From contig PHDN01000001.1 of the NCBI GenBank assembly GCA_002840975.1, positions 62,001 to 126,000 on the forward strand: a stretch of DNA of 64,000 nucleotides, written 5' to 3'. The stretch's first letter is position 1. Every line of letters begins with the position of its first letter. The notes beneath the pieces are model-generated. The model worked only from the letters and a program-made list of their open reading frames with translations. It searched no databases and had not been told where the DNA came from. The stretch comes from Bacteroidetes bacterium HGW-Bacteroidetes-16 (GTDB lineage: Bacteria > Bacteroidota > Bacteroidia > Bacteroidales > F082). Below, one piece after another: positions 1 to 9,183 of this stretch. A program made the position numbers and the translations under genes.

Positions 1-1404
1 TTTGTTTATTGGTTTGTTTTTAGCAAAAACCTGAGGTTACAGAACTTCTTTTTGCTGGTGGTAAGCTATGTGTTTTACGGATGGTGGGATTGGCGCTTTC
101 TTTCTTTGATTTTTATAAGTTCTCTTTCCGATTTTCTAATTGGAATATGGCTACACAAAAACTCAGATGAAAAGAAACGGAAACTACTTTTATGGTTGAG
201 CTTGTTTATCAACCTGGGGTTATTGGGTTTTTTTAAGTACTACAATTTTTTTGTGGACTCATTCATCGAAGCTGCTGCAAAAATAGGGGTTCATTTACAT
301 GAAAGCACTTTAAATATCATACTTCCGGTTGGAATCAGTTTTTATACATTTCAAACTTTAAGCTATACAATAGATATTTACAGACGGAAATTGAACCCGA
401 CAAATGATATCATTTCATTTTTTGCATTTGTAAGTTTTTTTCCTCAGTTGGTGGCGGGTCCAATCGAACGGGCATCCCAGTTGCTTCCTCAGTTTGAAAA
501 ACCACGTATTTTTGATAGTGAAAAAGCAAAAGATGGATTAAGGCAAATTCTCTGGGGATTAATAAAAAAAGTGGTCGTTGCCGATACCCTGGCCATCCAG
601 GTGGACCAGATATTTAATGTTACATCTTATTCATCTACCCCAGGTATAACGCTGATTCTAGGAGCCGTATTTTTTTCCTTTCAGGTATATTGCGATTTCT
701 CCGGCTACTCTGATATTGCCATCGGCACCGCCAGGTTGTTTGGTTTTAGTTTGATGCGTAACTTCGCCTTTCCGTTTTTCTCCCGAAACATTGCGGAATT
801 TTGGCAACGTTGGCATATATCGCTATCCACCTGGTTTCGCGATTATGTTTTTATTCCTCTCGGTGGCAGCCGCGTTTCTAAATGGACTCAAGTCAGAAAC
901 ATTATGGTCACTTTTGGAATTAGTGGATTGTGGCATGGGGCCAACTGGACCTATATTTTTTTTGGTTTATTAAACGGACTATATTATTTGCCTTATATAT
1001 TATCAAAATCAAAAGGAAAACACAGCGAAATTGTGGCCGCCCATAGGTTTTTACCGAATTTGAAAGAGCTATCGCAAATGATCATCACCTTTTCATTGTT
1101 TGCTTTTTCAATTATTTTTTTTCGAGCTTCCAGTATTGAGCGATCATACAACTTCATATTCAATATGTTTAACAATTTTAGTATGAACCATGCCATACTC
1201 TTGCAGTGGTTGCAGTCAGAATCGATGATCCTTATATTTTTGCTAACTGGAGTTGAATGGCTGCAACGCAATAAACAACATGCTCTTGAAATAGAGACAG
1301 TTCCAGGCTTCTTCCGGTGGTCAATTTACGCTGCTTCTTTCGTGGCATTTATTTACTTTGGCCAATTTGAAAGCACACAGCAATTTATATATTTTCAGTT
1401 TTAA
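1..1404 (+). CDS. MBOAT-family O-acyltransferase (AlgI-like), 5' end outside the window
   Basis: Multipass inner-membrane acyltransferase that passes acyl groups, usually acetyl, across the membrane for polysaccharide modification. The frame is open from base 1, and codons before the first possible start (TTG at 52) already encode typical family sequence, so the gene begins upstream of the window. MBOAT hallmarks are visible: FWQRWHISLSTWFRDY near codon 266 and GLWHGANW near codon 309, whose histidine is the proposed catalytic residue. About ten hydrophobic segments are present and the C-terminus is complete. The stop lies 6 bases before an SGNH-like gene, the usual pairing in alginate, peptidoglycan and capsule acetylation systems. 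Acceptor and acyl donor cannot be read from sequence. Confidence 0.93.
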   Translation, partial: FVYWFVFSKNLRLQNFFLLVVSYVFYGWWDWRFLSLIFISSLSDFLIGIWLHKNSDEKKRKLLLWLSLFINLGLLGFFKYYNFFVDSFIEAAAKIGVHLHESTLNIILPVGISFYTFQTLSYTIDIYRRKLNPTNDIISFFAFVSFFPQLVAGPIERASQLLPQFEKPRIFDSEKAKDGLRQILWGLIKKVVVADTLAIQVDQIFNVTSYSSTPGITLILGAVFFSFQVYCDFSGYSDIAIGTARLFGFSLMRNFAFPFFSRNIAEFWQRWHISLSTWFRDYVFIPLGGSRVSKWTQVRNIMVTFGISGLWHGANWTYIFFGLLNGLYYLPYILSKSKGKHSEIVAAHRFLPNLKELSQMIITFSLFAFSIIFFRASSIERSYNFIFNMFNNFSMNHAILLQWLQSESMILIFLLTGVEWLQRNKQHALEIETVPGFFRWSIYAASFVAFIYFGQFESTQQFIYFQF

Positions 1405-1410
1405 GTAAAG

Positions 1411-3708
1411 ATGGAGGCATTCACTAAATTTTTTTGGGGTGTTGTAAAAGTAATCATCCTTTTATTCCTGATTTCTTCGCCCATTCTATACTTTAACATG
1501 GTTGTTGATCCATACGGTGTTTTTTTTAATAATCCCCAAAAAAGCCGTGTGGAGCCAAACAACAGGTATTTGAAATTGAATTATATACTGGAAAACCCGA
1601 AAAAATTCGATTCATTCATTTTTGGGTCCTCACGGGTTAATTTTTTAAATCCCGAGAAAATTCATGACCAGAAATACTTCAATATGTCCTATTCAATGGG
1701 AATGCCTAAAAATCATGTTGAAGATATCGAATTGATGATCAGTCGAGGTGTGAAAATTAAAAACCTGATGGTAGGTCTTGATTACTTTTCGCTCCTCGAA
1801 AACCCGGAGAATTCTGAAAAGGATCTCCTTCGTAAAGAATACCCTGCCTCACTTCTTAAAAAAGTTAAATTTTTTAGCAGCTATCTTTTTTATCGCCCTT
1901 CATGGGAATTTGTCGAAAAGTACTTTATGGATCATCAGGGAACAGACCGATCAAAAATATTTATCAGCGGAATCGCGACGAATAGCAAAACTGACCATTT
2001 TATTGCTCAGCATCCAAAGCAGCACATCCAATCGAAAGAGATCTTTCAGCCTAATTCAAAGTACACAATAAATCCTGAGATTGATGAGGCTATCGATGAA
2101 ATCAAAAAATTGGTTTATCTGGCCAGGGAAAATAACATTCATATCGAATTCTTCATTCATCCAACACACCATCTTACCTACTTGCATTTAAATATTGATA
2201 AATACTTTTATGCACTGAGGAAACTGGCAGAACTTACCGACTATTGTGATTTCAGTGGGCTGAATTCTGTTGCCACTGACAACGTAAACTTTTTAGAACC
2301 TAATCATTATCGCCAACGTGTTGGCGACCTTGTTATTGCAAAGCTTTTTGATCAGGTGGATGTTCCTATTCCGGATGATTTTGGACGAATGGTAAATAAA
2401 AATAATATTGAGATTCAGATTTTGTTCCATCGATCGCTTATCCATGATTATTATGAAAATACGTCGATGAACACTGGTTATCAAGCACCAATTACATTAT
2501 CGCAATTAATTGAATATCAGGACAGCGTTGCCTTTACAGTTGATAAAATCAACGAAATGAATAGGCGCGATGTGACAATGCCCATGCATGTAGCAACTCC
2601 ATGGCTAAAATTAAAAGGCCGGGCAATTAACAACAATACAGATACCTTGACACCCCATATATTAGTGCAAATAGGGGAGAGGTTGTTCCTGACAAATTAC
2701 ACGATGAAAAATGAAAAAGATGAAAAACTTCCTGATGAAAAGACGAATTTAAGTTTAGGTTGGGAAGCAACAATTCCGACATCGCTGATTGAAGAGGGAA
2801 TTCAGGAGATGAAGTTTGTTATTTTAAATGACGATCATTCGGGTTATTTTGAATCTGGTAATATATGTTCCCTTAATATTATTCACGGTTATGTATCGGC
2901 AGATGAAAGTAAACTGATTGAGATTGATAAACAGGCTAAATTTTCAGTTGATAAAATAAATGGGGTTGATGCAAAAGATTTTCGACTGTTGAATAATGTT
3001 TCCTTTATACATATGTATGGATGGGCCATTGATCCCGTAAATAATGATCAATCAACAAGAGTGATTGTTGGATTAGACGGAAAGGAATACCTTTCTCAAT
3101 TTATTTATAAACGTCCCGATGTAAACAATCATTTCAATATATCAGATTCAGCTTTCGTAGGTTGGGGCGTGACCATTCCTTGCGATAATAGTGAACTTGG
3201 TAGGCGCGAATTAACTTTTAAAATACTTAATAAGTCATATAGTGGGTTTTATCAGGTAAAAAGGAAAATCAATTTTTATGATGAGAGTTATTTTTCAGCC
3301 GATGCCAATATTGATTTATTGAAAGATTTGGCCGAAGCAAGCGAAATTACAAAGTTCTCCATCGACATCATTAATGGAAAATCATTAACCAAATCGGATC
3401 AACCCATTGTTATTAATGAACCTGAGTTATTTGTAATTGGTTGGGCAGTGGATCATCCCGCGATGGAAGTTGCTTCAAACGTCATTGTAGAAATAGATGG
3501 TAAACAATTTTATGCTGTCTATGGGTTAAACAGGCCGGATGTTGCACTGGCATATAAAAACGAAAGGTATGAGAATTCTGGTTGGAGACTTGAAATTCCA
3601 ACCGATATGATAGGGGAAGGCGAACATCAATTAACCCTTAAAATAATTGCTAAAAACAAGTTGTTCTTTTATAAGATTGACCAACAAATTGCAATTAAAA
3701 TAATTTGA
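1411..3708 (+). CDS. Membrane-anchored SGNH-like acyltransferase partner with three C-terminal GWA-type beta modules
   Basis: 765 residues. An N-terminal membrane segment (about residues 8-30) is followed by an SGNH-like domain: FGSSR near residue 70 fits the nucleophile block and a late EPNHYR near residue 296 fits the D/E-x-x-H block, as in AlgJ/AlgX/DltD-like partners of MBOAT proteins. Residues from about 372, 508 and 646 start three tandem repeats of roughly 115 residues, each beginning F-[ST]-[VI]-D and, in the better conserved copies 2 and 3, containing GWA, RPDV and G-W-x-x-x-IP. The same module ends both downstream membrane proteins. Inferred role: the periplasmic half of polysaccharide O-acylation, with the repeats possibly binding glycan. 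The SGNH assignment rests on short motifs only. Confidence 0.72.
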   Translation: MEAFTKFFWGVVKVIILLFLISSPILYFNMVVDPYGVFFNNPQKSRVEPNNRYLKLNYILENPKKFDSFIFGSSRVNFLNPEKIHDQKYFNMSYSMGMPKNHVEDIELMISRGVKIKNLMVGLDYFSLLENPENSEKDLLRKEYPASLLKKVKFFSSYLFYRPSWEFVEKYFMDHQGTDRSKIFISGIATNSKTDHFIAQHPKQHIQSKEIFQPNSKYTINPEIDEAIDEIKKLVYLARENNIHIEFFIHPTHHLTYLHLNIDKYFYALRKLAELTDYCDFSGLNSVATDNVNFLEPNHYRQRVGDLVIAKLFDQVDVPIPDDFGRMVNKNNIEIQILFHRSLIHDYYENTSMNTGYQAPITLSQLIEYQDSVAFTVDKINEMNRRDVTMPMHVATPWLKLKGRAINNNTDTLTPHILVQIGERLFLTNYTMKNEKDEKLPDEKTNLSLGWEATIPTSLIEEGIQEMKFVILNDDHSGYFESGNICSLNIIHGYVSADESKLIEIDKQAKFSVDKINGVDAKDFRLLNNVSFIHMYGWAIDPVNNDQSTRVIVGLDGKEYLSQFIYKRPDVNNHFNISDSAFVGWGVTIPCDNSELGRRELTFKILNKSYSGFYQVKRKINFYDESYFSADANIDLLKDLAEASEITKFSIDIINGKSLTKSDQPIVINEPELFVIGWAVDHPAMEVASNVIVEIDGKQFYAVYGLNRPDVALAYKNERYENSGWRLEIPTDMIGEGEHQLTLKIIAKNKLFFYKIDQQIAIKII

Positions 3709-3739
3709 ATTAGTAAAATTACCAAGAGATGCCAACGTA

Positions 3740-5449
3740 ATGATATTATTGCAGAATAAAATACAAATGCGCCTGTTGACAATTGTTGGATTGATATTGG
3801 TTATACTGCCAATTGTAGTATATTATGATACAGTAAACACATTTGCCATCAACATTCCGGTTTGGGACGAATATGACCAGGCATTATTGTGGATTCAAAT
3901 AGTTACTTCCACTCCATTTCCTGAAAATTTGTTGCACTTATTTAACCAGGCAAATGAACACCGTATTTTCTCTTATTTTGCCACTATTCTGGCACAATAC
4001 AAAATCTGGGGAGAATTAAATTTCAGGCACATTATTCTTTTTGGAAACCTGGGAATGATCGGGCTGCTATTCGTGTTATACAAGTTGAAACACAATGACA
4101 GAAATAGCCTGCTTACCTTTTCACCCGTTGTTTTACTTCTTTTTGCACCACAGCAAGAGATTACCAACTGGGGAATATTAACGATGAATGGGGTTTTTGA
4201 ATATTTACTGGTTTTTTTATCCTTATATTTCCTCGACAAGAAGGGTAAATTGAATTTTGTTGTGGCAGTTTTACTGGCTGCCATGGCCACTTTTTCATTT
4301 GGAAATGGATTGTTTGTTTTTTTTGCAGGATTGACTCTTCTTTTTCTAAAACAGCCCAGATCCTTTTTGCATATATTTTTATGGGCTTTTTTCATGGTTG
4401 GTTGCATATCGCTTTATCTGGTTGATTACAATCCATCTATTTCTCCTTATTCAAAATTTGAAATATTTGATCAACCTATTAGTGGACTTTTATATTTCAT
4501 GACTCTTTTTGGCAGGCTGTTTTCGGTACTGTTAAATAGAAATCTTATTTTGTATTATGTAGTAGGACTGGCCGTTATCTCGTTTTTTTGTTACCTGGTT
4601 TTAAATAATTGGAAATACCACAAAAAGAACCCTTTAGCATTTGCCTATTTGGTTTTCCTGTTGTTTTCGGCGCTTGCTATTACTATTTCGAGGGTAGGCT
4701 ATGGTGTTGAAGCGGCAACAGCACCCCGATATATTTTGTTGCCAATTCTTTTTGTTTCGGTGATGTATATTTCTTGTATCAATATTCACCAAGGGATAAA
4801 TCATAGAATCCTTGTTTTAACCATCATGGTGAGTTTAATTTTATATGGAGGCAGATTACTTTCTAATGTTCATCATATGAACGTTAAAAAGGCCAACTTA
4901 TCCTTTGGACTTCTTTCATACTATGCCAATCCCGACAGTAGCAAATTGAATTTTCCCAGACCACAGGTAGCTGCCCAACGTATGAAGAATGCGATCAGTG
5001 CAGGCTTTTATACTCCACCCACCATTTCTGAACTATTCCCGGATATTCGACTTAAGACGGACCTAGATGTAGTCGCACCATCCGATAACATTCATTTCTG
5101 CATAGATCAGATTATTGACAATGAAATGTTTGTTCAGCTTACCGGATGGGCATTTATGAAAGAGGGGAGTAGCAATAGACAGAAAACAGGCATTGTTCTA
5201 AAATCTGAATCAGATGTTTTCCTTTTTTCAACAGTAAACATCATGCGCAAGGACGTACCAATCCATTTCAGCGAAGTGTATCCTGACATAATCAATCACT
5301 GTGGTTTTCTGTTTGTATTGGAAAAGGCAGCCCATCCTATTCCTTCCGGACGATATCAGGTTGGTATATATGTTGAAGAAAAGGGAGGAATGAAATCCAT
5401 GAGATTCACAAATCAATTTGTTAGGTTAAAATCGACTTCTGTTGATTGA
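3740..5449 (+). CDS. GT-C-like polytopic membrane protein with C-terminal GWA-type module
   Basis: 569 residues with about ten hydrophobic helices across residues 10-370. The first long loop carries NIPVWDEYDQA (about residues 35-45), an acidic pair in the position where GT-C glycosyltransferases using lipid-linked sugars place their catalytic acid. The C-terminal 115 residues (from about 449) form a beta-rich module with LTGWAF and RKDV, matching the module in the preceding gene. The next gene is a full-length paralog. It sits in the polysaccharide locus, so transfer of a sugar from a polyprenyl-phosphate donor at the outer membrane face is plausible but inferred. I cannot assign a GT family. 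Confidence 0.6.
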   Translation: MILLQNKIQMRLLTIVGLILVILPIVVYYDTVNTFAINIPVWDEYDQALLWIQIVTSTPFPENLLHLFNQANEHRIFSYFATILAQYKIWGELNFRHIILFGNLGMIGLLFVLYKLKHNDRNSLLTFSPVVLLLFAPQQEITNWGILTMNGVFEYLLVFLSLYFLDKKGKLNFVVAVLLAAMATFSFGNGLFVFFAGLTLLFLKQPRSFLHIFLWAFFMVGCISLYLVDYNPSISPYSKFEIFDQPISGLLYFMTLFGRLFSVLLNRNLILYYVVGLAVISFFCYLVLNNWKYHKKNPLAFAYLVFLLFSALAITISRVGYGVEAATAPRYILLPILFVSVMYISCINIHQGINHRILVLTIMVSLILYGGRLLSNVHHMNVKKANLSFGLLSYYANPDSSKLNFPRPQVAAQRMKNAISAGFYTPPTISELFPDIRLKTDLDVVAPSDNIHFCIDQIIDNEMFVQLTGWAFMKEGSSNRQKTGIVLKSESDVFLFSTVNIMRKDVPIHFSEVYPDIINHCGFLFVLEKAAHPIPSGRYQVGIYVEEKGGMKSMRFTNQFVRLKSTSVD

Positions 5450-5536
5450 AGTCTTTTATTAACATAATAAATTGCTATAAAGTTGATAGGCATATAATTT
5501 ACTGATTAGATTGTTGTTGTAAAAGATCATTTCACT

Positions 5537-7237
5537 ATGAACCTAAGGTTTAGAGTTGCGAATAACAGATTGATTTATTTGATTGGCATCCTGGTGTTTT
5601 TAATGCCAATCATCATTTATTATTATCTGGTAAACTTATTCGCGATAAACATTCCATATTGGGACGAGTACGATGCAGCATTATTTTGGCTTGATCTATA
5701 TATTAGAAATAATTTCCCGACAAACTTTTTTCTCTTGTTTAACCAGCACAATGAACACCGCATTTTTTTGTATTATACCACAGTGTTATCACAATACGCG
5801 ATTTGGGGGAAGTTAAATTTCAGATACATTATCCTATTCGGAAATATTGGAATGCTTGGTCTTCTATTCATTTTATACCAATTAAACCAGGTTAAAAGAG
5901 ATAGTTTACTTGCTTTTTCGCCTGTTGTTTTCCTGCTTTTCGTTCCACTACACCATATTTCGGCCTGGGGAATCATGACCATTTCAAGCATATTGCAATA
6001 CTTACTGGCTTTCGCCTCCCTGTTTTTTCTTAATAAAAAGGGAAATATAAATTTAGCTGTTGCAGTTTTTATTGCCGCATTGGCCACCTTTTCATTGGGA
6101 AATGGAATGTTTGTCTTTTTTTCAGGGTTTGTAATTCTTTTTTTAAAGAAACCTAAATCATTTAAAAAGATATTCTTTTGGGCGATTTTTATGATTATAT
6201 GTATTTCTCTATATCTGATTGATTTCAACCCTTCTACCGCCCCGTTTTCAAAATTTGATGTCTTTTATCATCCAATAAACGGGATCTTATTTTTGGTGAC
6301 TATTTTTGGTAACTTGTTCTCTGATTTGTCCAAAGGGCATTTGATGTTGTATTATGTATTTGGATTTATCGTACTCTCGTTTTTTTCTTACCTTGTTCTT
6401 TGTAAATGGAATTACCACCGAAAGAATCCTTTGGCATTGTCCTACCTTGTATTTCTCTTGCTTTCGGCTATTGCCGCAACCATATCCAGATTTGGACTTG
6501 GCATTGGAGCAGCCACAACTCCACGATATGTGTTATTACCGGCTCTTTTTGTTGCTGTGATGTATATAACCTATATTAATATTTTTCAACAGATAAAACA
6601 GATTTTGCTTATCTTAACACTCACAATAAGCGTGGTTTTTTACAGCATTAGGTTGTCAGCAAATTTTCAAAAAATTAACTTGCATAAAGCAGAATTATCG
6701 GAAGGGATTCTCTCGTATTATGCCAATAGCGATAGTACCACCTTAGCTTTTCCTAATCCTCAGCTTGCTGCCGAACGGATCGACAAAGCTATTTTGGATG
6801 GTTATTATACACCTCCCACTATTAATGACCTATTTCCCGATATTCATTTAAACCCTGATCTCAATATAATTCCGCCTACCGGGGACCTGCTATTTAGTAT
6901 TGATAAAGTGATTGATCATGACAAGTTTGTCAGTATTCAGGGTTGGGCATTTTTGAAAGAAGGAAATAGAAATGGCCAAAAAATTGGCGTCGTTTTAAAA
7001 TCTGAAACTGATTCCTTTGTTTTTTCCACTTTAAGTATCCAACGTCCGGATGTGATCGAATATCATAAGGGAAAATATACCGGAATCAAACAAGATTGTG
7101 GATTTAAATTATATATCATTAAGCCTTCATTAAATATTCCGACAGGAGAATATTTGATTGGCATCTGCCTTATTGAAAATGACAGGATGAGATTCATTAG
7201 GTATTCAAATCAAACAATAAGTATTCCGGCATACTAA
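5537..7237 (+). CDS. GT-C-like polytopic membrane protein with C-terminal GWA-type module (paralog of the preceding gene)
   Basis: 566 residues, alignable end to end with the upstream gene: the same N-terminal helix, NIPYWDEYDAALFW in the first loop, NEHRIF near residue 72, NPLA...YLVFLL late in the membrane region, and the YTPPTI..LFPDI linker before the C-terminal module starting near residue 449. The module has GWAF and RPDV. The two genes are tandem duplicates separated by 87 bases. Each may add a different residue or linkage to the polymer, or one may be redundant. Downstream is a GT2 enzyme of the type that makes polyprenyl-phosphate sugars, the usual donor for GT-C enzymes. Donor and acceptor are unknown. 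Confidence 0.6.
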   Translation: MNLRFRVANNRLIYLIGILVFLMPIIIYYYLVNLFAINIPYWDEYDAALFWLDLYIRNNFPTNFFLLFNQHNEHRIFLYYTTVLSQYAIWGKLNFRYIILFGNIGMLGLLFILYQLNQVKRDSLLAFSPVVFLLFVPLHHISAWGIMTISSILQYLLAFASLFFLNKKGNINLAVAVFIAALATFSLGNGMFVFFSGFVILFLKKPKSFKKIFFWAIFMIICISLYLIDFNPSTAPFSKFDVFYHPINGILFLVTIFGNLFSDLSKGHLMLYYVFGFIVLSFFSYLVLCKWNYHRKNPLALSYLVFLLLSAIAATISRFGLGIGAATTPRYVLLPALFVAVMYITYINIFQQIKQILLILTLTISVVFYSIRLSANFQKINLHKAELSEGILSYYANSDSTTLAFPNPQLAAERIDKAILDGYYTPPTINDLFPDIHLNPDLNIIPPTGDLLFSIDKVIDHDKFVSIQGWAFLKEGNRNGQKIGVVLKSETDSFVFSTLSIQRPDVIEYHKGKYTGIKQDCGFKLYIIKPSLNIPTGEYLIGICLIENDRMRFIRYSNQTISIPAY

Positions 7238-7331
7238 CAGTATAATCCTGTTTAAAGGCGTCGCTTACGAACCAATAGCGTCTTTCTTCAACTTCTTCCA
7301 GAAAAACCAGGTTAATTTAAAATTCTTAATA

Positions 7332-8282
7332 ATGAATCATTTACCCGACATCAATATCATTGTTCCATTATACAATGAAATTGAAAATTTCAATATACTC
7401 ACAGAGAGGCTAATCAGCATTGTCAATAAAAGTTCTTTTAAGATCGAGGTGATATTGGTTGATGATGGCAGTACGGATGGTTCGACTGAAAAAATCAGGG
7501 AGCTCGCCTTAAAAAACGAAAACTTTCATGGTGTTTTTCTTTCCCGAAACTTTGGACAGCAGATAGCCAATACTGCAGGACTAAAATTTTCCAATGCCAA
7601 AGATGGTGTGTTGATTATTGATGGTGACCTGCAGGATCCACCTGAGATGATTGACCAATTTTATGCCTTATACAAGGAGGGGTATGATGTGGTTTATGCA
7701 GTTAGGCACAGTAGAAAAGGATTCCTTTTTTACAAATTGGCTTACTACCTGTTTTATCGAATTATGAGGCGGTTTTCGTATATCACTATTCCATTGGATA
7801 GTGGTGATTTCTCATTGTTAAGTCGTCGGGTTGTCGACCATATCAATAGTATGCCGGAAGAGAGCAGGTTTTTACGTGGTATGCGCGCATGGGTGGGGTT
7901 TAAGCAAATTGGGTTGTCCTATGACAGGGAAGATCGCGCAAAAGGAAGTTCTAAATATAATTTGTTGAAATTAATTAGCCTGGCATTAAATGGCATTTTC
8001 AATTTCAGTAAATATCCAATCAGATTTTCAATGTTTTTGGGGCTAATATCCTTTTGTATTTCTCTGATTTATTTTATGCTCACTTTAATTAAAAAAATAT
8101 TCATTGGAGATGTCCCTACCGGGTTTACAGCCATCCTTTTTGCAGTCATTATGTTTGGTGGCCTTCAACTTATTGCGATAGGTATCATTGGCGAGTATAT
8201 ATTGCGCATCTTCTTTCAGGTAAAAAACCGGCCACTTTTCATTGTCAAAGAAAGAATCCAAAATGGGAAAAAAGTATCATGA
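7332..8282 (+). CDS. GT2 glycosyltransferase, polyprenyl-phosphate sugar synthase type (GtrB/ArnC/DPM1-like)
   Basis: 316 residues. An N-terminal GT-A domain shows VDDGSTDGS (near residue 42) and the metal/nucleotide motif DGDLQDPPEM (near residue 97). LDSGDFSLLSRR and the acidic KGSSKYN segment are typical of DPM1/GtrB enzymes. Two C-terminal membrane helices (about residues 232-255 and 265-295) match the bactoprenol glucosyltransferase subgroup. The predicted reaction is NDP-sugar plus undecaprenyl phosphate to undecaprenyl-phosphate sugar at the cytoplasmic face, supplying a lipid-linked sugar such as the adjacent GT-C-like proteins could use. It ends 6 bases before the end of the convergent methyltransferase gene. 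Confidence 0.88.
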   Translation: MNHLPDINIIVPLYNEIENFNILTERLISIVNKSSFKIEVILVDDGSTDGSTEKIRELALKNENFHGVFLSRNFGQQIANTAGLKFSNAKDGVLIIDGDLQDPPEMIDQFYALYKEGYDVVYAVRHSRKGFLFYKLAYYLFYRIMRRFSYITIPLDSGDFSLLSRRVVDHINSMPEESRFLRGMRAWVGFKQIGLSYDREDRAKGSSKYNLLKLISLALNGIFNFSKYPIRFSMFLGLISFCISLIYFMLTLIKKIFIGDVPTGFTAILFAVIMFGGLQLIAIGIIGEYILRIFFQVKNRPLFIVKERIQNGKKVS

Positions 8283-8288
8283 TACCGG

Positions 8289-9065
8289 TCATGTCAAAAT
8301 AGGACTATTCTTTCGGCCAATTGCAATAACAGATGACCCAAAAATCGGTTTTTGAAATAGTTTTATTTCCAGTTTCATCATAATCAGTGCGACCTTATTA
8401 AAAAGGGCATGAGGTGGTTTAAATCCTTTCCTGATCATATTTTTCTTGTTAAATATCAGGTAGAACTTCCTGATCAGAACCAAAGGAAATAACCCCCCCC
8501 CCCAATAATTTGAATGGATATCCACAAGATCCAACTCATGAAAAAGACGATTTATTTCTTTCAGGCTATACCTTCTTTTGTGGCCAACCTGAAGATCAAA
8601 ATTCGAAAATAGCCATTGATGTGCCGGAACACTAACAACCAGAATGCCATCGGTTTTTAAGTGTTCAAGGGCAACAGCTAAAAAAGCGCTGTCGTTCTCA
8701 ATATGTTCAATCACATCCAACAGAATAATGACATCATATTGTCCGATCAAGTCAGGGTTTCTATCGTAAATATCGTAAAGATAAACGGTTCCTGAAAGAT
8801 CTTTTACCAGGTTATTGATTGCAAAGGTGTTTAAATCGCACCCTTCAATCGTTCGTCCTAAATTATCAGCAAACTGTTTCATCACCAAACCGTTACCACA
8901 GCCAATTTCTAGTATCCTGCTCTCTTTTGTAAGAAACGGACTCAGTTGGTTAATGACCACATTAAAGCGCCATTGTATCCAGAAATGATTAGGATCAGTT
9001 AATTCGTACCAATCATCCGACATGGAAACTGATTGTGCATTTGAAATTTTAATTACCTCTGGCAT
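8289..9065 (-). CDS. Class I SAM-dependent methyltransferase, possibly phase-variable
   Basis: 258 residues. The SAM-binding fold is clear: ILEIGCGNGLVMKQF (motif I, about residues 50-64), GCDLN (acidic end of strand 2) and DVIILLDVIEHIEND (motif II region). It resembles UbiG/Methyltransf_11-type enzymes common in O-antigen loci. It is the only minus-strand gene in the polysaccharide block and lies between the GT2 enzyme and the Wzt-like ATPase. A run of 11 G on the coding strand encodes W-G-G-G near residue 189. A one-base slip there would truncate the C-terminal quarter. The substrate is unknown. Methylation of a sugar, including a chain-end cap, is a reasonable inference because the next gene has a Wzt-like C-terminal domain. 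Confidence 0.83.
   Translation of the reverse strand: MPEVIKISNAQSVSMSDDWYELTDPNHFWIQWRFNVVINQLSPFLTKESRILEIGCGNGLVMKQFADNLGRTIEGCDLNTFAINNLVKDLSGTVYLYDIYDRNPDLIGQYDVIILLDVIEHIENDSAFLAVALEHLKTDGILVVSVPAHQWLFSNFDLQVGHKRRYSLKEINRLFHELDLVDIHSNYWGGGLFPLVLIRKFYLIFNKKNMIRKGFKPPHALFNKVALIMMKLEIKLFQKPIFGSSVIAIGRKNSPILT
8493..8503. repeat. Homopolymer tract of 11 C (11 G on the coding strand) inside the methyltransferase gene
   Basis: Eleven consecutive C on the plus strand lie within the minus-strand methyltransferase. With this count the frame is intact and reads W-G-G-G. G/C tracts of this length are classical sites of slipped-strand mispairing in surface-polysaccharide genes of several bacterial groups, so the gene may switch on and off. 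A sequencing or assembly length error is also possible. I noticed no other G/C run this long in the window. Confidence 0.9.
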
Positions 9066-9183
9066 AAAAGTGATCTGTGTTTATTTTTAATTCATTAACC
9101 TTATTAAAAATGAAGCAGGCTAAAGTAGCTTAACTTTTTTGCACAAAAAGCATTCTTTCTTTAATTATTTAAATTTATACCCC

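Noticed and set aside
3973-6228. Minus-strand frames of 144 and 151 codons opposite the GT-C genes
   Set aside because: Lysine/threonine-rich translations that mirror the hydrophobic coding strand; typical shadow frames.
7238-7331. Possible hairpin GGCGTCGCT...AGCGTC between the second GT-C gene and the GT2 gene
   Set aside because: Only about four consecutive pairs form and mismatches follow; not convincing as a terminator.
8274-8285. 12-bp palindrome GTATCATGATAC at the end of the GT2 gene, with the same TCATGA centre as the kinase palindromes
   Set aside because: Too short to be distinguished from chance, no TGTA/TACA ends, and different context (a stop codon region).
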